Of a stretch of DNA of 64,000 nucleotides, positions 43,037 to 51,091 are shown piece by piece. The notes under the pieces are model-generated. The model was not told the DNA's origin and made no database searches. It was given only the letters and a program-made list of their open reading frames with translations. The DNA comes from CALBPI01 sp045110335 (lineage in GTDB: Bacteria; Pseudomonadota; Gammaproteobacteria; Steroidobacterales; Woeseiaceae), in NCBI GenBank assembly GCA_045110335.1, contig JBGCGB010000015.1, positions 135,535-199,534 of the forward strand, read 5' to 3'. Position numbers and translations under genes: made by a program. The first letter of the stretch is position 1, and every line of letters starts with the position of its first letter.

Positions 43037-43375
43037 ATGCCAAAATCGAAGCCACTGATCACCGAGCGCCAACAGCACTGGCTGGATCATATCAAAGCTG
43101 CCGATGCCAGCGACGATTCGCTGGTCGCGTATGCCGCAGCACACAAGCTTAAGGTCAAATATCTTTACCAGTGGAAGACTCTGCTGGTGAGCCGAGGCTT
43201 TTTGCCCGGCAAATCATCCAAGTCCTCGTTTGTACCCGTGAGCACACGTCCAGCGGCAGCACCGTGCACAAGCTGCAATATCACACTGCCCAACGGCGTT
43301 CGCCTTGAGTTCTCCGGTGAGCTGAACCGCACATCACTGGGTGAGATCATCACGGCAGCGAGCGCCCTGACGTGA
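43037..43375 (+). CDS. tnpA: IS66-family accessory protein TnpA
   Basis: 112 residues. A helix-turn-helix-like N-terminal half (WLDHIKAADASDDSLVAYAA, then HKLKVKYLYQWK) and a C-terminal part with 'ITLPNGVRLEFSGELNRTSL' match the small first protein of IS66-type elements. It is needed for transposition together with TnpB and TnpC. GAGGGGAG is its ribosome site. The frame is intact, but its partners are damaged or missing, so it is probably no longer useful. Confidence 0.8.
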   Translation: MPKSKPLITERQQHWLDHIKAADASDDSLVAYAAAHKLKVKYLYQWKTLLVSRGFLPGKSSKSSFVPVSTRPAAAPCTSCNITLPNGVRLEFSGELNRTSLGEIITAASALT

Positions 43376-43623
43376 TTCGTCCCTCGCCTGACATCGGTAC
43401 GATCTATCTGCACCGTGAGCCGGTCGATATGAGGAAAGCGATCAATGGACTGGTGGCCATTGTCGAAGGCGAGATGGATCTCGATCCATTCAGTGCATCG
43501 CTGTTCGTGTTTTGAAATCGCAATCGATCATTGGTGAAGATGGTGGTGTGGGAAGGCAACGGCTTTGTGCTGTGGATGAAGCGGTTAGAAAAAGCACGTT
43601 CTAAGTGGCCGCTGATAAAGTGA
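43372..43623 (+). pseudogene. tnpB: IS66 tnpB remnant with an in-frame TGA
   Basis: Starting at a GTG overlapping the tnpA stop by 4 bases, the frame reads IYLHREPVDMRKAINGLVAI, then 'DPFSASLFVF', as in IS66 TnpB. A TGA at 43513-43515 interrupts it, exactly where other copies usually have a Cys or Arg before the 'NR' motif. The same frame then continues NRNRSLVKMVVWEGNGFVLW and MKRLEKARSKWP to a stop at 43621. A single base change thus explains the break; no frameshift is needed. Confidence 0.8.
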
Positions 43624-43792
43624 GTTTCAAATTATGCATGGTATCGGGTTTTTTTCGTTCCAAATTTTGGTACACCTATCCATCGTGGCACCTAGCGAAC
43701 CCTAAAGCTTTTCCACTCCTGGTCGATTATTACAAATGTACGCCGCAGATCGCGGGAGAGGCTAATTCGTGTATTAAGGAGCAAGGATCTCT

Positions 43793-45427
43793 ATGTTAAG
43801 TCTTAACGAACTACGCGTTGGCGTCCGGCTGACCGCTGGTTTCGGCGCACTGCTTCTGGCAACGCTTATCATTGGTCTTTATGGCGTAAACCGGCTCAAT
43901 AATCTCACCGATTCACTAACGTTGATTGGTGAAGACCGTATGCCGAAAGTACAGCGGCTGGCTGACAACTTAAGCGCGATTAACCTCATTGCTCGCGAGC
44001 TGCGCAACACGCTGATCTTCGAGGAGCCGACCAAAGTAGCAGAATCCCTTGACATTATCAGGGGTGCGCAAACGGCGGCAGAAACGGCAATCGCGCCGCT
44101 CCAAAAAACGGTGACCAGTGAGCGAGGCAAAGCACTGTTGCGGGCCATGGATCGTGACAAAGCAAAGTATTTGCCGTTTGAGGCGCAGTTCCTCGAACTG
44201 ATTGGACTTAGCAAAAAAGCAGAAGCCAAACAACTTCTGTCAGAGCAGCTACGACCGGCCCAATTGTCATACTTCGCGTCAATGAACAAACTCAGTGACT
44301 ATCAGATGGAGCTGGTGGAGAAGGCTGTCGCGGCCGGTCACATCGCCTTCAAGCGTGATCGCAACCTCATCTTTGGCCTGCTGGTCACCATGGTAATCAG
44401 CTGCGCGATTCTGGCATTAGCCATTACGCGCTCCATTGTGGTCCCTCTGCGCCGCGCGGTTGCCAGCACCGAGCGCATTGCCGAGGGCGATCTACGCGAG
44501 AAGCTAGTGGTCAAAGGTCGCGACGAAACGGCTGAACTCTTGGAAGGCGTTGCGCGCATGCAGGAATCGCTGCGCAATGTCGTCGGCAAGGTACGCTTGG
44601 GCGTCGATTCGGTCAATATGACCAGCAAACAAATCGCGGAATCCAGTATTAATCTGACGACGCGAACCGAGGGTCAAGTGCTCGATCTTCATCGTACTGT
44701 CGCATCGATGGAACAGATCACTGGGACTGTCAGTCAGACCGCAAACAACGCAAGCCAAGCTGACGATGCCGCAAAATCGGCGAGTGCAGCCGCCATCCGT
44801 GGCGGCGAGGTGGTGCGCGAGGTGGTGGCCACAATGGAAGATATTCGTACCAGTTCGAACCTGATTGGCGACATTGTTGGGACCATCGACGACATTGCCT
44901 TTCAAACAAATATTCTCGCGCTTAATGCAGCCGTCGAGGCCGCGCGCGCCGGAGAGCAGGGCCGCGGCTTTGCCGTGGTCGCCTCCGAAGTGCGTACCTT
45001 GGCACAAAATAGTGCCAAGGCCGCCAAGCAAATCGGCGAGCTGATTGCCGACAGTGGCCAAAAGGTCTTGACCGGCAGCCAGCAGGCGTCGCAGGCCGGT
45101 GACGCCATGGAGGGTATCGTCAAGCAGGTCACTGCTGTGACCGGCTTGATCAGCGATATTTCGGTGGCATCGCAGGAGCAGAGCCAGGGCGTCGGTGAAG
45201 TGAATAATGCCATGAGTAAGATGGATCAGGCCACGCAGCAAAACGCTGCCATGTCTGAGGAAAGCGCCGCGGCGTCACAGCTGCTGAGTCGCGAGGCAGA
45301 AAACCTTTCAGAGATAGTCGCTGTGTTCATTATCGACGACACCACTATGGCAAGCGTGGCCTTGGACTCCAATCAACCCAACACGCCGTCACGATTAGGC
45401 GCAAGCGTTGTTCAGCAGGCAGCGTAA
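43793..45427 (+). CDS. Methyl-accepting chemotaxis protein
   Basis: 544 residues. A first membrane helix (about 10-30), a four-helix-bundle periplasmic domain (about 32-190), a second helix (about 191-210), a HAMP domain ('SIVVPLRRAVASTERIAEGD') and a cytoplasmic signalling hairpin with the highly conserved tip IDDIAFQTNILALNAAVEAA and 'RAGEQGRGFAVVASEVRTLA' are present. It should sense a periplasmic ligand and control CheA. The C-terminus lacks the NWETF-type methylase-binding pentapeptide. AAGGAGCAAGGATCTCT precedes the ATG. No che genes are adjacent. Confidence 0.93.
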   Translation: MLSLNELRVGVRLTAGFGALLLATLIIGLYGVNRLNNLTDSLTLIGEDRMPKVQRLADNLSAINLIARELRNTLIFEEPTKVAESLDIIRGAQTAAETAIAPLQKTVTSERGKALLRAMDRDKAKYLPFEAQFLELIGLSKKAEAKQLLSEQLRPAQLSYFASMNKLSDYQMELVEKAVAAGHIAFKRDRNLIFGLLVTMVISCAILALAITRSIVVPLRRAVASTERIAEGDLREKLVVKGRDETAELLEGVARMQESLRNVVGKVRLGVDSVNMTSKQIAESSINLTTRTEGQVLDLHRTVASMEQITGTVSQTANNASQADDAAKSASAAAIRGGEVVREVVATMEDIRTSSNLIGDIVGTIDDIAFQTNILALNAAVEAARAGEQGRGFAVVASEVRTLAQNSAKAAKQIGELIADSGQKVLTGSQQASQAGDAMEGIVKQVTAVTGLISDISVASQEQSQGVGEVNNAMSKMDQATQQNAAMSEESAAASQLLSREAENLSEIVAVFIIDDTTMASVALDSNQPNTPSRLGASVVQQAA

Positions 45428-45698
45428 TCATCGGAGCGGGAGCTGTGTTTTGACAGAGTATTGATGCTTGATGATGACGAGTATCTCCATATGGGTGGGG
45501 ACCACTATTTGAATAGGCATGATCACTGGCTGAGATACTAAAAGGAAATGGAGCAGTTTCTGGCGCAATACCGGGGGCCTGGAGCCATTCAGAACTAGTC
45601 GTGTAAACGCAAGATGATTGCTTCGCAATGGACGAACTTGCTAGCTAAGGTATCGCATGCGCCAGTTGTCGACGGTACGCAACACCCTTGAGTTAGCG
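45428..45698. other. Intergenic region after the chemoreceptor
   Basis: About 270 bases between the convergent ends of the chemoreceptor and LRR genes. Two very short open frames (45464-45541 and 45548-45598) occur, the second with AAAGGAA before its ATG, but neither resembles a known protein. No terminator hairpin with a T-run was found. Confidence 0.35.
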
Positions 45699-46394
45699 TT
45701 ATTCCCAGTCTTCCGTGTTCCCGTCATGGGAAGCCTTAACACCATCGAAGGCGTCCAAATAGTCATAGACTTCATCGGGCATCGGATTGCTTCGAACGTC
45801 GATAAACGTCAATCCGGATAAATTGTCGATCTTGATGTTTTCCATTTTGTTGTCGAACAGATAAACCTTTGCAAGCGTTGGAATCAAGCCAAAGCTCACT
45901 GCCTTCAACCGGTTTTTTTCGGCTTTAAGTTTGACGAGAACAGGCGTTTCCGCCAGGTCGAGCATTTCCAGTTGGTTCCCAAACAAATAGAGCGTCTTCA
46001 GCGTCTGATTGCTGGAGAGGTCTATTTCCCGCAGCCGATTGTTCGCGAGGTTCAGCGTTTCCAGCGCTTTCAAGTTTCGCACATCAACGTGCTGAAGCTT
46101 GTTGCCAAATAATGAAAGCGTCCGAAGATTGACCAACTGATTGATGCCCGTTGAGTCTTCGATGGCTTGGGCATTGCAGTTGAGCGAGACCAATTCGGTT
46201 GCTGATGCCAGCCCGGCACGCTGAACAGCGGCTTCCACACAGTCCGAAAGGTTGCTGTCGGGAAACTGGACGCTACCAGCGGCTCCTGTCGCAGACAGCA
46301 GTAGCGGCCAAATCATCCATCTTGATGACCGGAAAAAACTGATACGACCGCCTTTCCGGCGCCTACTTTTCTCTTTTTTCAAAAAAAACGTCAT
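45699..46394 (-). CDS. Secreted leucine-rich-repeat protein
   Basis: About 231 residues. A basic N-terminal stretch and a hydrophobic segment (MIWPLLLSATGAAGS) look like a signal peptide, although its lead is long; a shorter start at the Met of MIWPLL is possible. Six to seven repeats of about 21 residues follow, with LETLNLANNRLREIDLSSNQ and 'LKTLYLFGNQLEMLDLAETP' as examples, of the kind found in internalin-like and Pseudomonas/Vibrio LRR proteins. An acidic C-terminus ends DWE. It is probably periplasmic or surface-located and binds a protein or glycan. It is divergent from the RTX-like gene, sharing a ~120-base control region. Confidence 0.78.
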   Translation of the reverse strand: MTFFLKKEKSRRRKGGRISFFRSSRWMIWPLLLSATGAAGSVQFPDSNLSDCVEAAVQRAGLASATELVSLNCNAQAIEDSTGINQLVNLRTLSLFGNKLQHVDVRNLKALETLNLANNRLREIDLSSNQTLKTLYLFGNQLEMLDLAETPVLVKLKAEKNRLKAVSFGLIPTLAKVYLFDNKMENIKIDNLSGLTFIDVRSNPMPDEVYDYLDAFDGVKASHDGNTEDWE

Positions 46395-46515
46395 TTGCTG
46401 CAACCAAATGGTGGGGTCCGTCGCATGGGTTATTGAGGGCAATGAAAACGCCCGATAACCGATTTCAATATGGCGCTCCGTTTTAGAGCGATACGAGACA
46501 CACTAGGAGAATAAA

Positions 46516-47409
46516 GTGATAGTAACAAAATATAGATTAGCCCCGCTTTTCTGGTTCAAGTTAACCGGTTCTTTGATGGCTCTTGCGCTCGGTGCCAACG
46601 CATCCGCTCAAGTGGCGAATACCGTCACGGGCACCGATCAAAACGCGTTGTTTGGTGTAGATGACAACATCCAGTCGTTTCTGTCGGCTAATCGTGGCGA
46701 CGCCGGCGGTGGGGACCAAAGCCTTCAAGGCGGTGACGCTGTGGAAGGCACGGAAGATGCTGATCTGCTGATTGGTGCGCTTGGCATTGATGTCTTGTTC
46801 GGTAACGGCGGTGACGATGTTCTAATCGGCGGCACCGAGGACTTCAACCCTTTCAATCGTGACCGGGCCTTTGGTGGCAGCGGCGACGATGCGTTCATTT
46901 GGGCGCCGGGCGATGGCAACGATTTTTTCGATGGTGGTGAAGGCACTGATGTGCTGCTGCTAGGCCTTGTGGGTGAGCAACGCGACGCCACCGGCAATAC
47001 CGAGGGTGCGCCCTTTTTCGCGGTGAACCCACCCAATCGCGATGGCAGCCAGGACTTTGATGGCATTTTCACCGATGCATCTAGCGGTTTACCGCTGGTC
47101 GACATCGCAAATGGCCCTGGCTTTTGCGAAGTGGTTGACGGTAGCACTGACGCTGCAGAGCAGGCCACGATCGATGATCTTGAGCTAGATCACATTGTCC
47201 GTTTCACGCTTCGCGGCCCAGCCGCTGATGCCGCCAATCCTGACACGGGCTTACGCATTGCTGTTCACCTGACGAATACCGAGTTCCTGGTTTGTGGCGG
47301 CGAAACAGCCGGCGAAGTGGTCGTTTTGGACCTAACGACGTCCCCGCCAACGCCGTCCGATGTTTCTCAATTGCCTCGTCAGTCTTTTGACCTTATTACC
47401 ACTCGCTAG
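46516..47409 (+). CDS. Secreted protein with RTX-like Gly/Asp repeats and a conserved two-Cys C-terminal domain
   Basis: 297 residues. A GTG start with AGGAG seven bases upstream and a signal peptide ending ASA-QVAN. Residues about 75-155 contain hemolysin-type calcium-binding patterns: GALGIDVLFGNGGDDVLIGG, 'RDRAFGGSGDDAFIWAPGDG' and 'NDFFDGGEGTDVLLLG'. The C-terminal half (about 160-297) holds GFCEVVDGST, 'HIVRFTLRGPA' and NTEFLVCGG, then VLDLTTSPPT. This half is shared with the next gene and matches nothing I can name. Calcium binding is inferred from the repeats. The protein has a Sec signal, so it is not a type-I-secreted RTX toxin. Confidence 0.78.
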   Translation: MIVTKYRLAPLFWFKLTGSLMALALGANASAQVANTVTGTDQNALFGVDDNIQSFLSANRGDAGGGDQSLQGGDAVEGTEDADLLIGALGIDVLFGNGGDDVLIGGTEDFNPFNRDRAFGGSGDDAFIWAPGDGNDFFDGGEGTDVLLLGLVGEQRDATGNTEGAPFFAVNPPNRDGSQDFDGIFTDASSGLPLVDIANGPGFCEVVDGSTDAAEQATIDDLELDHIVRFTLRGPAADAANPDTGLRIAVHLTNTEFLVCGGETAGEVVVLDLTTSPPTPSDVSQLPRQSFDLITTR

Positions 47410-47431
47410 CGCGAACAGGAGTAGCTTTACA

Positions 47432-48406
47432 ATGAATACTAAAATGACAAAATCTGTACGCCAGCCGATTCGGATTGAACTAGGTGCTTACGCCCTAACG
47501 GCGCTGTTTCTCGCTGGATGCGGGAGTTCGAGTTACGACGATGATCCCGTTGTCGTTGTTCCACCACCACCCGCTGCAGTGCTTCCGATTGCGGCGACCG
47601 GCAGTGATTTGAACAATCTGGGTAGTGTATTGTTATCGTTGAATCCTCAGGGACCGGGCGGATCACCGAATCAAAGTTTGAGAAGCGGTGACATCTTTCA
47701 GGGCGGCCCGGAGGATGAGGTTCTGATCGGCGCACTAGGTGTGGACTTGCTGATCGGCAATGATGGCGATGATGTCCTGATTGGCGGTACCGAAGACTTT
47801 AACTCCAGCGTTGATGGTGATGATCGTGGCGCTGATAATCGGGATCGCGCTTTTGGTGGCAACGGTGATGACACATTCATCTGGGCCCCCGGAGACGGCA
47901 GTGACTTTTTTGACGGCGGATCGGGCGTCGACGTGCTGATCTTTGGTGTGCTGGGCGAGGAACGTGATGCAGATGGCAGTGTCGATGGAGCGCCGTTTTT
48001 CAACGTTAATCCACCATCATCAGCGGGAGCCTTCGATTTCGATGGTATCTTTCTCGACGCAGAATCTGGTTTGCCTACGGCGCGTGTCTCAGCATCGCCC
48101 GGTTTTTGTACAGTGCTCGACGACTCAACTAACGCCGACGAATTGGCAACGCTATCTCTAGATCAACTGGTACGTTTCAGTTTGCGCGGTATTGCGAATG
48201 CATTCGACGCCGGTGATCGTACCGATGACGACGGCCTTAGGGTTGCTGTCAGTGTTCGCAACACGGAGTTCCTCGTTTGTACAAATCGTGACATCATTGA
48301 TGGTGGTGGCACTGACAATATTCAGGTTCTGGATTTGACCACATCGCCGCCAACTGTGGCTGCGTTGACGGATCTTCCTGACTACGTTCAGCAGATGATC
48401 GATTGA
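47432..48406 (+). CDS. Lipoprotein paralogue of the preceding RTX-like protein
   Basis: 324 residues. The N-terminus has a lipobox ALFLAGCGSSSYDDDP, followed by a Pro/Val linker. It then repeats the architecture of its neighbour: GALGVDLLIGNDGDDVLIGG, 'NRDRAFGGNGDDTFIWAPGD', 'FFDGGSGVDVLIFGVLGEER', APFFNVNPP, 'GFCTVLDDST' and NTEFLVCTN, then VLDLTTSPPT. An Asp-rich insert (DGDDRGADNRD) is extra. It is likely an outer-membrane lipoprotein that binds calcium and may anchor or partner the secreted paralogue. The gap to the first gene is 22 bases; one transcript is likely. Confidence 0.8.
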   Translation: MNTKMTKSVRQPIRIELGAYALTALFLAGCGSSSYDDDPVVVVPPPPAAVLPIAATGSDLNNLGSVLLSLNPQGPGGSPNQSLRSGDIFQGGPEDEVLIGALGVDLLIGNDGDDVLIGGTEDFNSSVDGDDRGADNRDRAFGGNGDDTFIWAPGDGSDFFDGGSGVDVLIFGVLGEERDADGSVDGAPFFNVNPPSSAGAFDFDGIFLDAESGLPTARVSASPGFCTVLDDSTNADELATLSLDQLVRFSLRGIANAFDAGDRTDDDGLRVAVSVRNTEFLVCTNRDIIDGGGTDNIQVLDLTTSPPTVAALTDLPDYVQQMID

Positions 48407-48410
48407 TCCC

Positions 48411-48454
48411 ACCGGGTCTCGGGCAAAAGACTCTAGCTCGAGACCCGGTCTTTT
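48411..48454 (+). terminator. Terminator-like hairpin between the lipoprotein and ECF sigma genes
   Basis: An 11-bp perfect stem ACCGGGTCTCG / CGAGACCCGGT with a 17-base loop, followed by CTTTT. The short T-run makes it moderate. It would separate the RTX-like pair from the sigma operon. Confidence 0.65.
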
Positions 48455-48478
48455 AGATGGCGATAGGTACGGTAAACC

Positions 48479-49066
48479 ATGCAATCCACAGCGGATACGA
48501 ACGACACAATGGCGCGCGACGATCAGCTGGCCATGCTCTTGTCGCGTTGTGCGTTGCGCGATCAGTCCGCTCTACGGGATCTCTATCAGCAAGTTGCCGC
48601 TAAACTGAACGGTGTTGCATTCCGTATTCTGGGTTCGCGAGATTTGGCAGAGGACGTTTTGCAGATCAGCTTTAACCAGATTTGGAAGGATGCCGGACGC
48701 TATCGTCCGGATATCGCTCGCCCGCTAACCTGGATGACCTCCATCGTCCGGCATCGCGCTTTGGATCGCATCAAGGCCGAGCGTCGTCGCGGTGCTGTCA
48801 TTGATGAGTCTGTACAAATGGAGACTGAGCAGTTGCTCAGCAGCGAGCGCGGACCGTTGGAATTGTTTGAGTTGAGTGAAACACGGAGCCAGTTAAGTGT
48901 TTGTCTCGAGCGTCTGTCGGATGCCCAGAAACGCGCTGTCATGCTGGCCTACTATTACGGATTTTCACGTGATGAGATTGCGGCAAAACTCGATGCGGCT
49001 GTCGGTACCGTAAAGTCCTGGTTACATCGCGGTTTGCAAAGGCTAGAACAATGTCTCACGCAATAA
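48479..49066 (+). CDS. ECF sigma factor (RskA/SigK-type group)
   Basis: 195 residues. Region 2 has LYQQVAAKLNGVAFRILGSR, DLAEDVLQISFNQIW and ARPLTWMTSIVRHRALDRIK. Region 4 has 'QKRAVMLAYYYGFSRDEIAA' and GTVKSWLHRGLQRL. These are typical of the ECF sigma factors paired with RskA-like anti-sigma factors. Its end overlaps the anti-sigma start by 16 bases. The regulated genes are probably those around it, but no promoter motif was identified. Confidence 0.9.
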   Translation: MQSTADTNDTMARDDQLAMLLSRCALRDQSALRDLYQQVAAKLNGVAFRILGSRDLAEDVLQISFNQIWKDAGRYRPDIARPLTWMTSIVRHRALDRIKAERRRGAVIDESVQMETEQLLSSERGPLELFELSETRSQLSVCLERLSDAQKRAVMLAYYYGFSRDEIAAKLDAAVGTVKSWLHRGLQRLEQCLTQ

Positions 49067-49764
49067 GATACGAGCAGGCCGAACTGCAAAACCAACTTGC
49101 GCGCAATTATGTGTTGGGTGTTCAAAGTGCGTTGACACGCGAACGGTGTGATGTCCTGAGGACTAAAATCCCGGCGTTCGATTCACGTATTCACTTTTGG
49201 GAAGAACAGCTACAACCGATGGCTGATGCGGTGCCGTCGCTGGCGCCCCGGCAATCAGTCTGGACGCAAATTGAAACGACCACATCACCGATGGCGCCAA
49301 AGCAAAAAGTTTCATGGTGGCATCGGCTCTCTTTTTTGCGCGGGTTGGCTGTGGCCACGTCGCTGGTAGCTGCCGCATTGCTTGTCGTGCAGCTCTGGTC
49401 ACCGCCGGTTGCGACAGTCGACTATGTCGCTGTCTTGGCTGGTAGTGACGGGCAGGCGCAGTTTGTCGTCACCGCTAGTGATCAGACGCGACAGCTTGAT
49501 ATCAAAGCCTATGGTGAGCCTGCTTCGGGTGACAACGACTATCAGCTCTGGGCCGTTTCAAAGACCGACGGTGAGATTCGATCGTTGGGGCTCTTGCCGG
49601 AGACGTCGACGTCGCAGCAAACGCTAAACGAAACGGACTGGCGACTGATCGGTGATGCCTATGAGCTACTGGTCACCGTGGAAATGAAAGGCGGTTCGGC
49701 CATTGGTGAACCTAGCGAAGATGTGTCGTCGAGAGGCTTATGCATAAGACTAAGCGCTGGCTAG
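49051..49764 (+). CDS. RskA-like membrane anti-sigma factor
   Basis: 237 residues. A cytoplasmic sigma-binding N-terminal part (about residues 1-90) without an obvious zinc-binding HxxxCxxC motif, a membrane helix (GLAVATSLVAAALLVVQLW, about 97-115) and a periplasmic RskA C-terminal domain with 'DYQLWAVSKTDGEIRSLGLL' are seen. It is expected to hold the ECF factor until a periplasmic signal triggers cleavage. Its end overlaps the porin gene start by 25 bases, giving a tightly coupled sigma/anti-sigma/porin operon. Confidence 0.88.
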   Translation: MSHAIRYEQAELQNQLARNYVLGVQSALTRERCDVLRTKIPAFDSRIHFWEEQLQPMADAVPSLAPRQSVWTQIETTTSPMAPKQKVSWWHRLSFLRGLAVATSLVAAALLVVQLWSPPVATVDYVAVLAGSDGQAQFVVTASDQTRQLDIKAYGEPASGDNDYQLWAVSKTDGEIRSLGLLPETSTSQQTLNETDWRLIGDAYELLVTVEMKGGSAIGEPSEDVSSRGLCIRLSAG

Positions 49765-51002
49765 CGGTCTCGTTGGCGGCTCTCGTTTTTGGCGCCGGTA
49801 ATGGACATACACAAACCGATACGCCAGATCGTGCGCAAGTGTTCGGTGGGGATCTGGCTTTCGACGTTCGCCTGCGCTATGAAAGCGCGACGGATGAGAT
49901 TGCGAACGATGCGGATGCGCTGACACTACGCAGTGCGCTAGCTTGGAAAAGTGATGCGCTGTTTGGTCATCGGTCATTTACTGGTGCCGTTGAAGTCGAA
50001 AATACTTTGGTGATTGGCGGCGCAAACTATAGTGATGGAGAAACCAATCGCTCAACAGTGCTCATTGCCGATCCTGCAGGAACCGAAATTAATCAGGGGT
50101 ATTTAGCCTACCGTTCGGCGAGCGGTTGGCAAACGACGGTAGGTCGTCAATTGTTGTCTTTTGGCGACGAACGATTCGTTGGTACCGTGGCGTTTCGCCA
50201 GAATCATCAATCGTTCGATGCGCTGTCTTTTGGCTATGGCGGCAATGAAGACTGGTTGCTGAGCTACGCTTATGTCGCCAACGTTAACCGGATCTTTGGC
50301 GATGACGCTGATGGCCCCAATGCGGGTTTGCTGGGGGATCATGAGCAAGACACTCATTTGCTCAATGCCGTATTCAAAGGTTGGTCGGTAGGCGAGTTGG
50401 AGTCTTATGCTTATCTGATCGAGAACAAGGATTTCCAGCGCGCTTCGACAAATACCATCGGACTAAAATTCAGCGGCAGTGTGCGACCGAAAAAGCTCAC
50501 TTATTTGTACACAATCGAAGCCGCGAACCAGCAAAGTGGCTCACGTAATCCACGCGACTATGCCGCGATGTTCTGGCGAGCCAGTGCGGGCGTTTCGTAC
50601 AAACGCTTTTCCATCCAATTTACTCAGGAACGGCTGGGTAGTGATAATAGCGCGGGCTTTGTGACACCGTTCGCGACCTTGCATCGTTTTCAGGGATGGG
50701 CTGACAAGTTTGTGGCGCAAACGCCTGACGACGGTTTAGTGAATAACTTCGTGACCATCGCAGGACGCTGGCCGGGATTTCGTTATCGCATTCAGTTTCA
50801 TGATTTCGAAACGGATGTAGGCTCTCGGAGCCTGGGTCATGAAATCGGGTTTCACTTACAGCATCGCATTCGTCAGAACCTGTTGATCGGTGTGAAGTTC
50901 GCCGACTATCGGGCGAGCCGGAGCAGATCGGAAACGGATGGATTCGCGACTGATACCCGGCGTCTTTTCTTGACCGCTTCGGCCAAGTTCGGTGATCGTT
51001 AG
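49740..51002 (+). CDS. Alginate-export-domain outer-membrane porin
   Basis: 420 residues. A signal peptide (WLAVSLAALVFGAGNGHTQ) is followed by a beta-barrel with alternating aromatic strands. The N-terminal 'GGDLAFDVRLRYESATDEIA', 'ALTLRSALAWKSDALFGHRS' and 'GWQTTVGRQLLSFGDERFVG' match alginate_exp (AlgE-like) proteins. These form outer-membrane channels; in Pseudomonas AlgE exports alginate, but most marine relatives have no polysaccharide synthesis genes nearby and could be nutrient porins. None are seen here. Coupling to the sigma pair suggests regulated synthesis. Confidence 0.82.
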   Translation: MHKTKRWLAVSLAALVFGAGNGHTQTDTPDRAQVFGGDLAFDVRLRYESATDEIANDADALTLRSALAWKSDALFGHRSFTGAVEVENTLVIGGANYSDGETNRSTVLIADPAGTEINQGYLAYRSASGWQTTVGRQLLSFGDERFVGTVAFRQNHQSFDALSFGYGGNEDWLLSYAYVANVNRIFGDDADGPNAGLLGDHEQDTHLLNAVFKGWSVGELESYAYLIENKDFQRASTNTIGLKFSGSVRPKKLTYLYTIEAANQQSGSRNPRDYAAMFWRASAGVSYKRFSIQFTQERLGSDNSAGFVTPFATLHRFQGWADKFVAQTPDDGLVNNFVTIAGRWPGFRYRIQFHDFETDVGSRSLGHEIGFHLQHRIRQNLLIGVKFADYRASRSRSETDGFATDTRRLFLTASAKFGDR

Positions 51003-51091
51003 CCGGATTTCCTACAGTGATAGGCTTACGGGTTTTCGAACCACATTTTAGTTTGCGTTTAGTCGTTATTCGGATGGTGCGAACTGACCGG

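Larger units (their letters stand above)
43037..43623 (+). mobile_element. Degenerate IS66-family insertion sequence remnant
   Basis: It contains the accessory genes tnpA and tnpB in their usual overlapping order, but tnpB is interrupted and the transposase tnpC is absent: the next gene, starting at 43793, is a chemoreceptor. The left boundary may extend to about 42960. No clear terminal inverted repeat or target duplication was recognised. Confidence 0.75.

Noticed and set aside
43513..43515. In-frame TGA in tnpB read as selenocysteine
   Set aside because: No SECIS-like hairpin or selenoprotein family; the simplest reading is a nonsense mutation in a dying IS.
44504..45241. A 245-codon open frame antisense to the chemoreceptor
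   Set aside because: It is His/Leu-rich, lacks a ribosome site and lies opposite the highly conserved signalling domain.
45464..45598. Two tiny open frames between the chemoreceptor and LRR genes, one with a Shine-Dalgarno-like AAAGGAA
   Set aside because: Only 25 and 16 residues, no similarity recognised and no supporting context.
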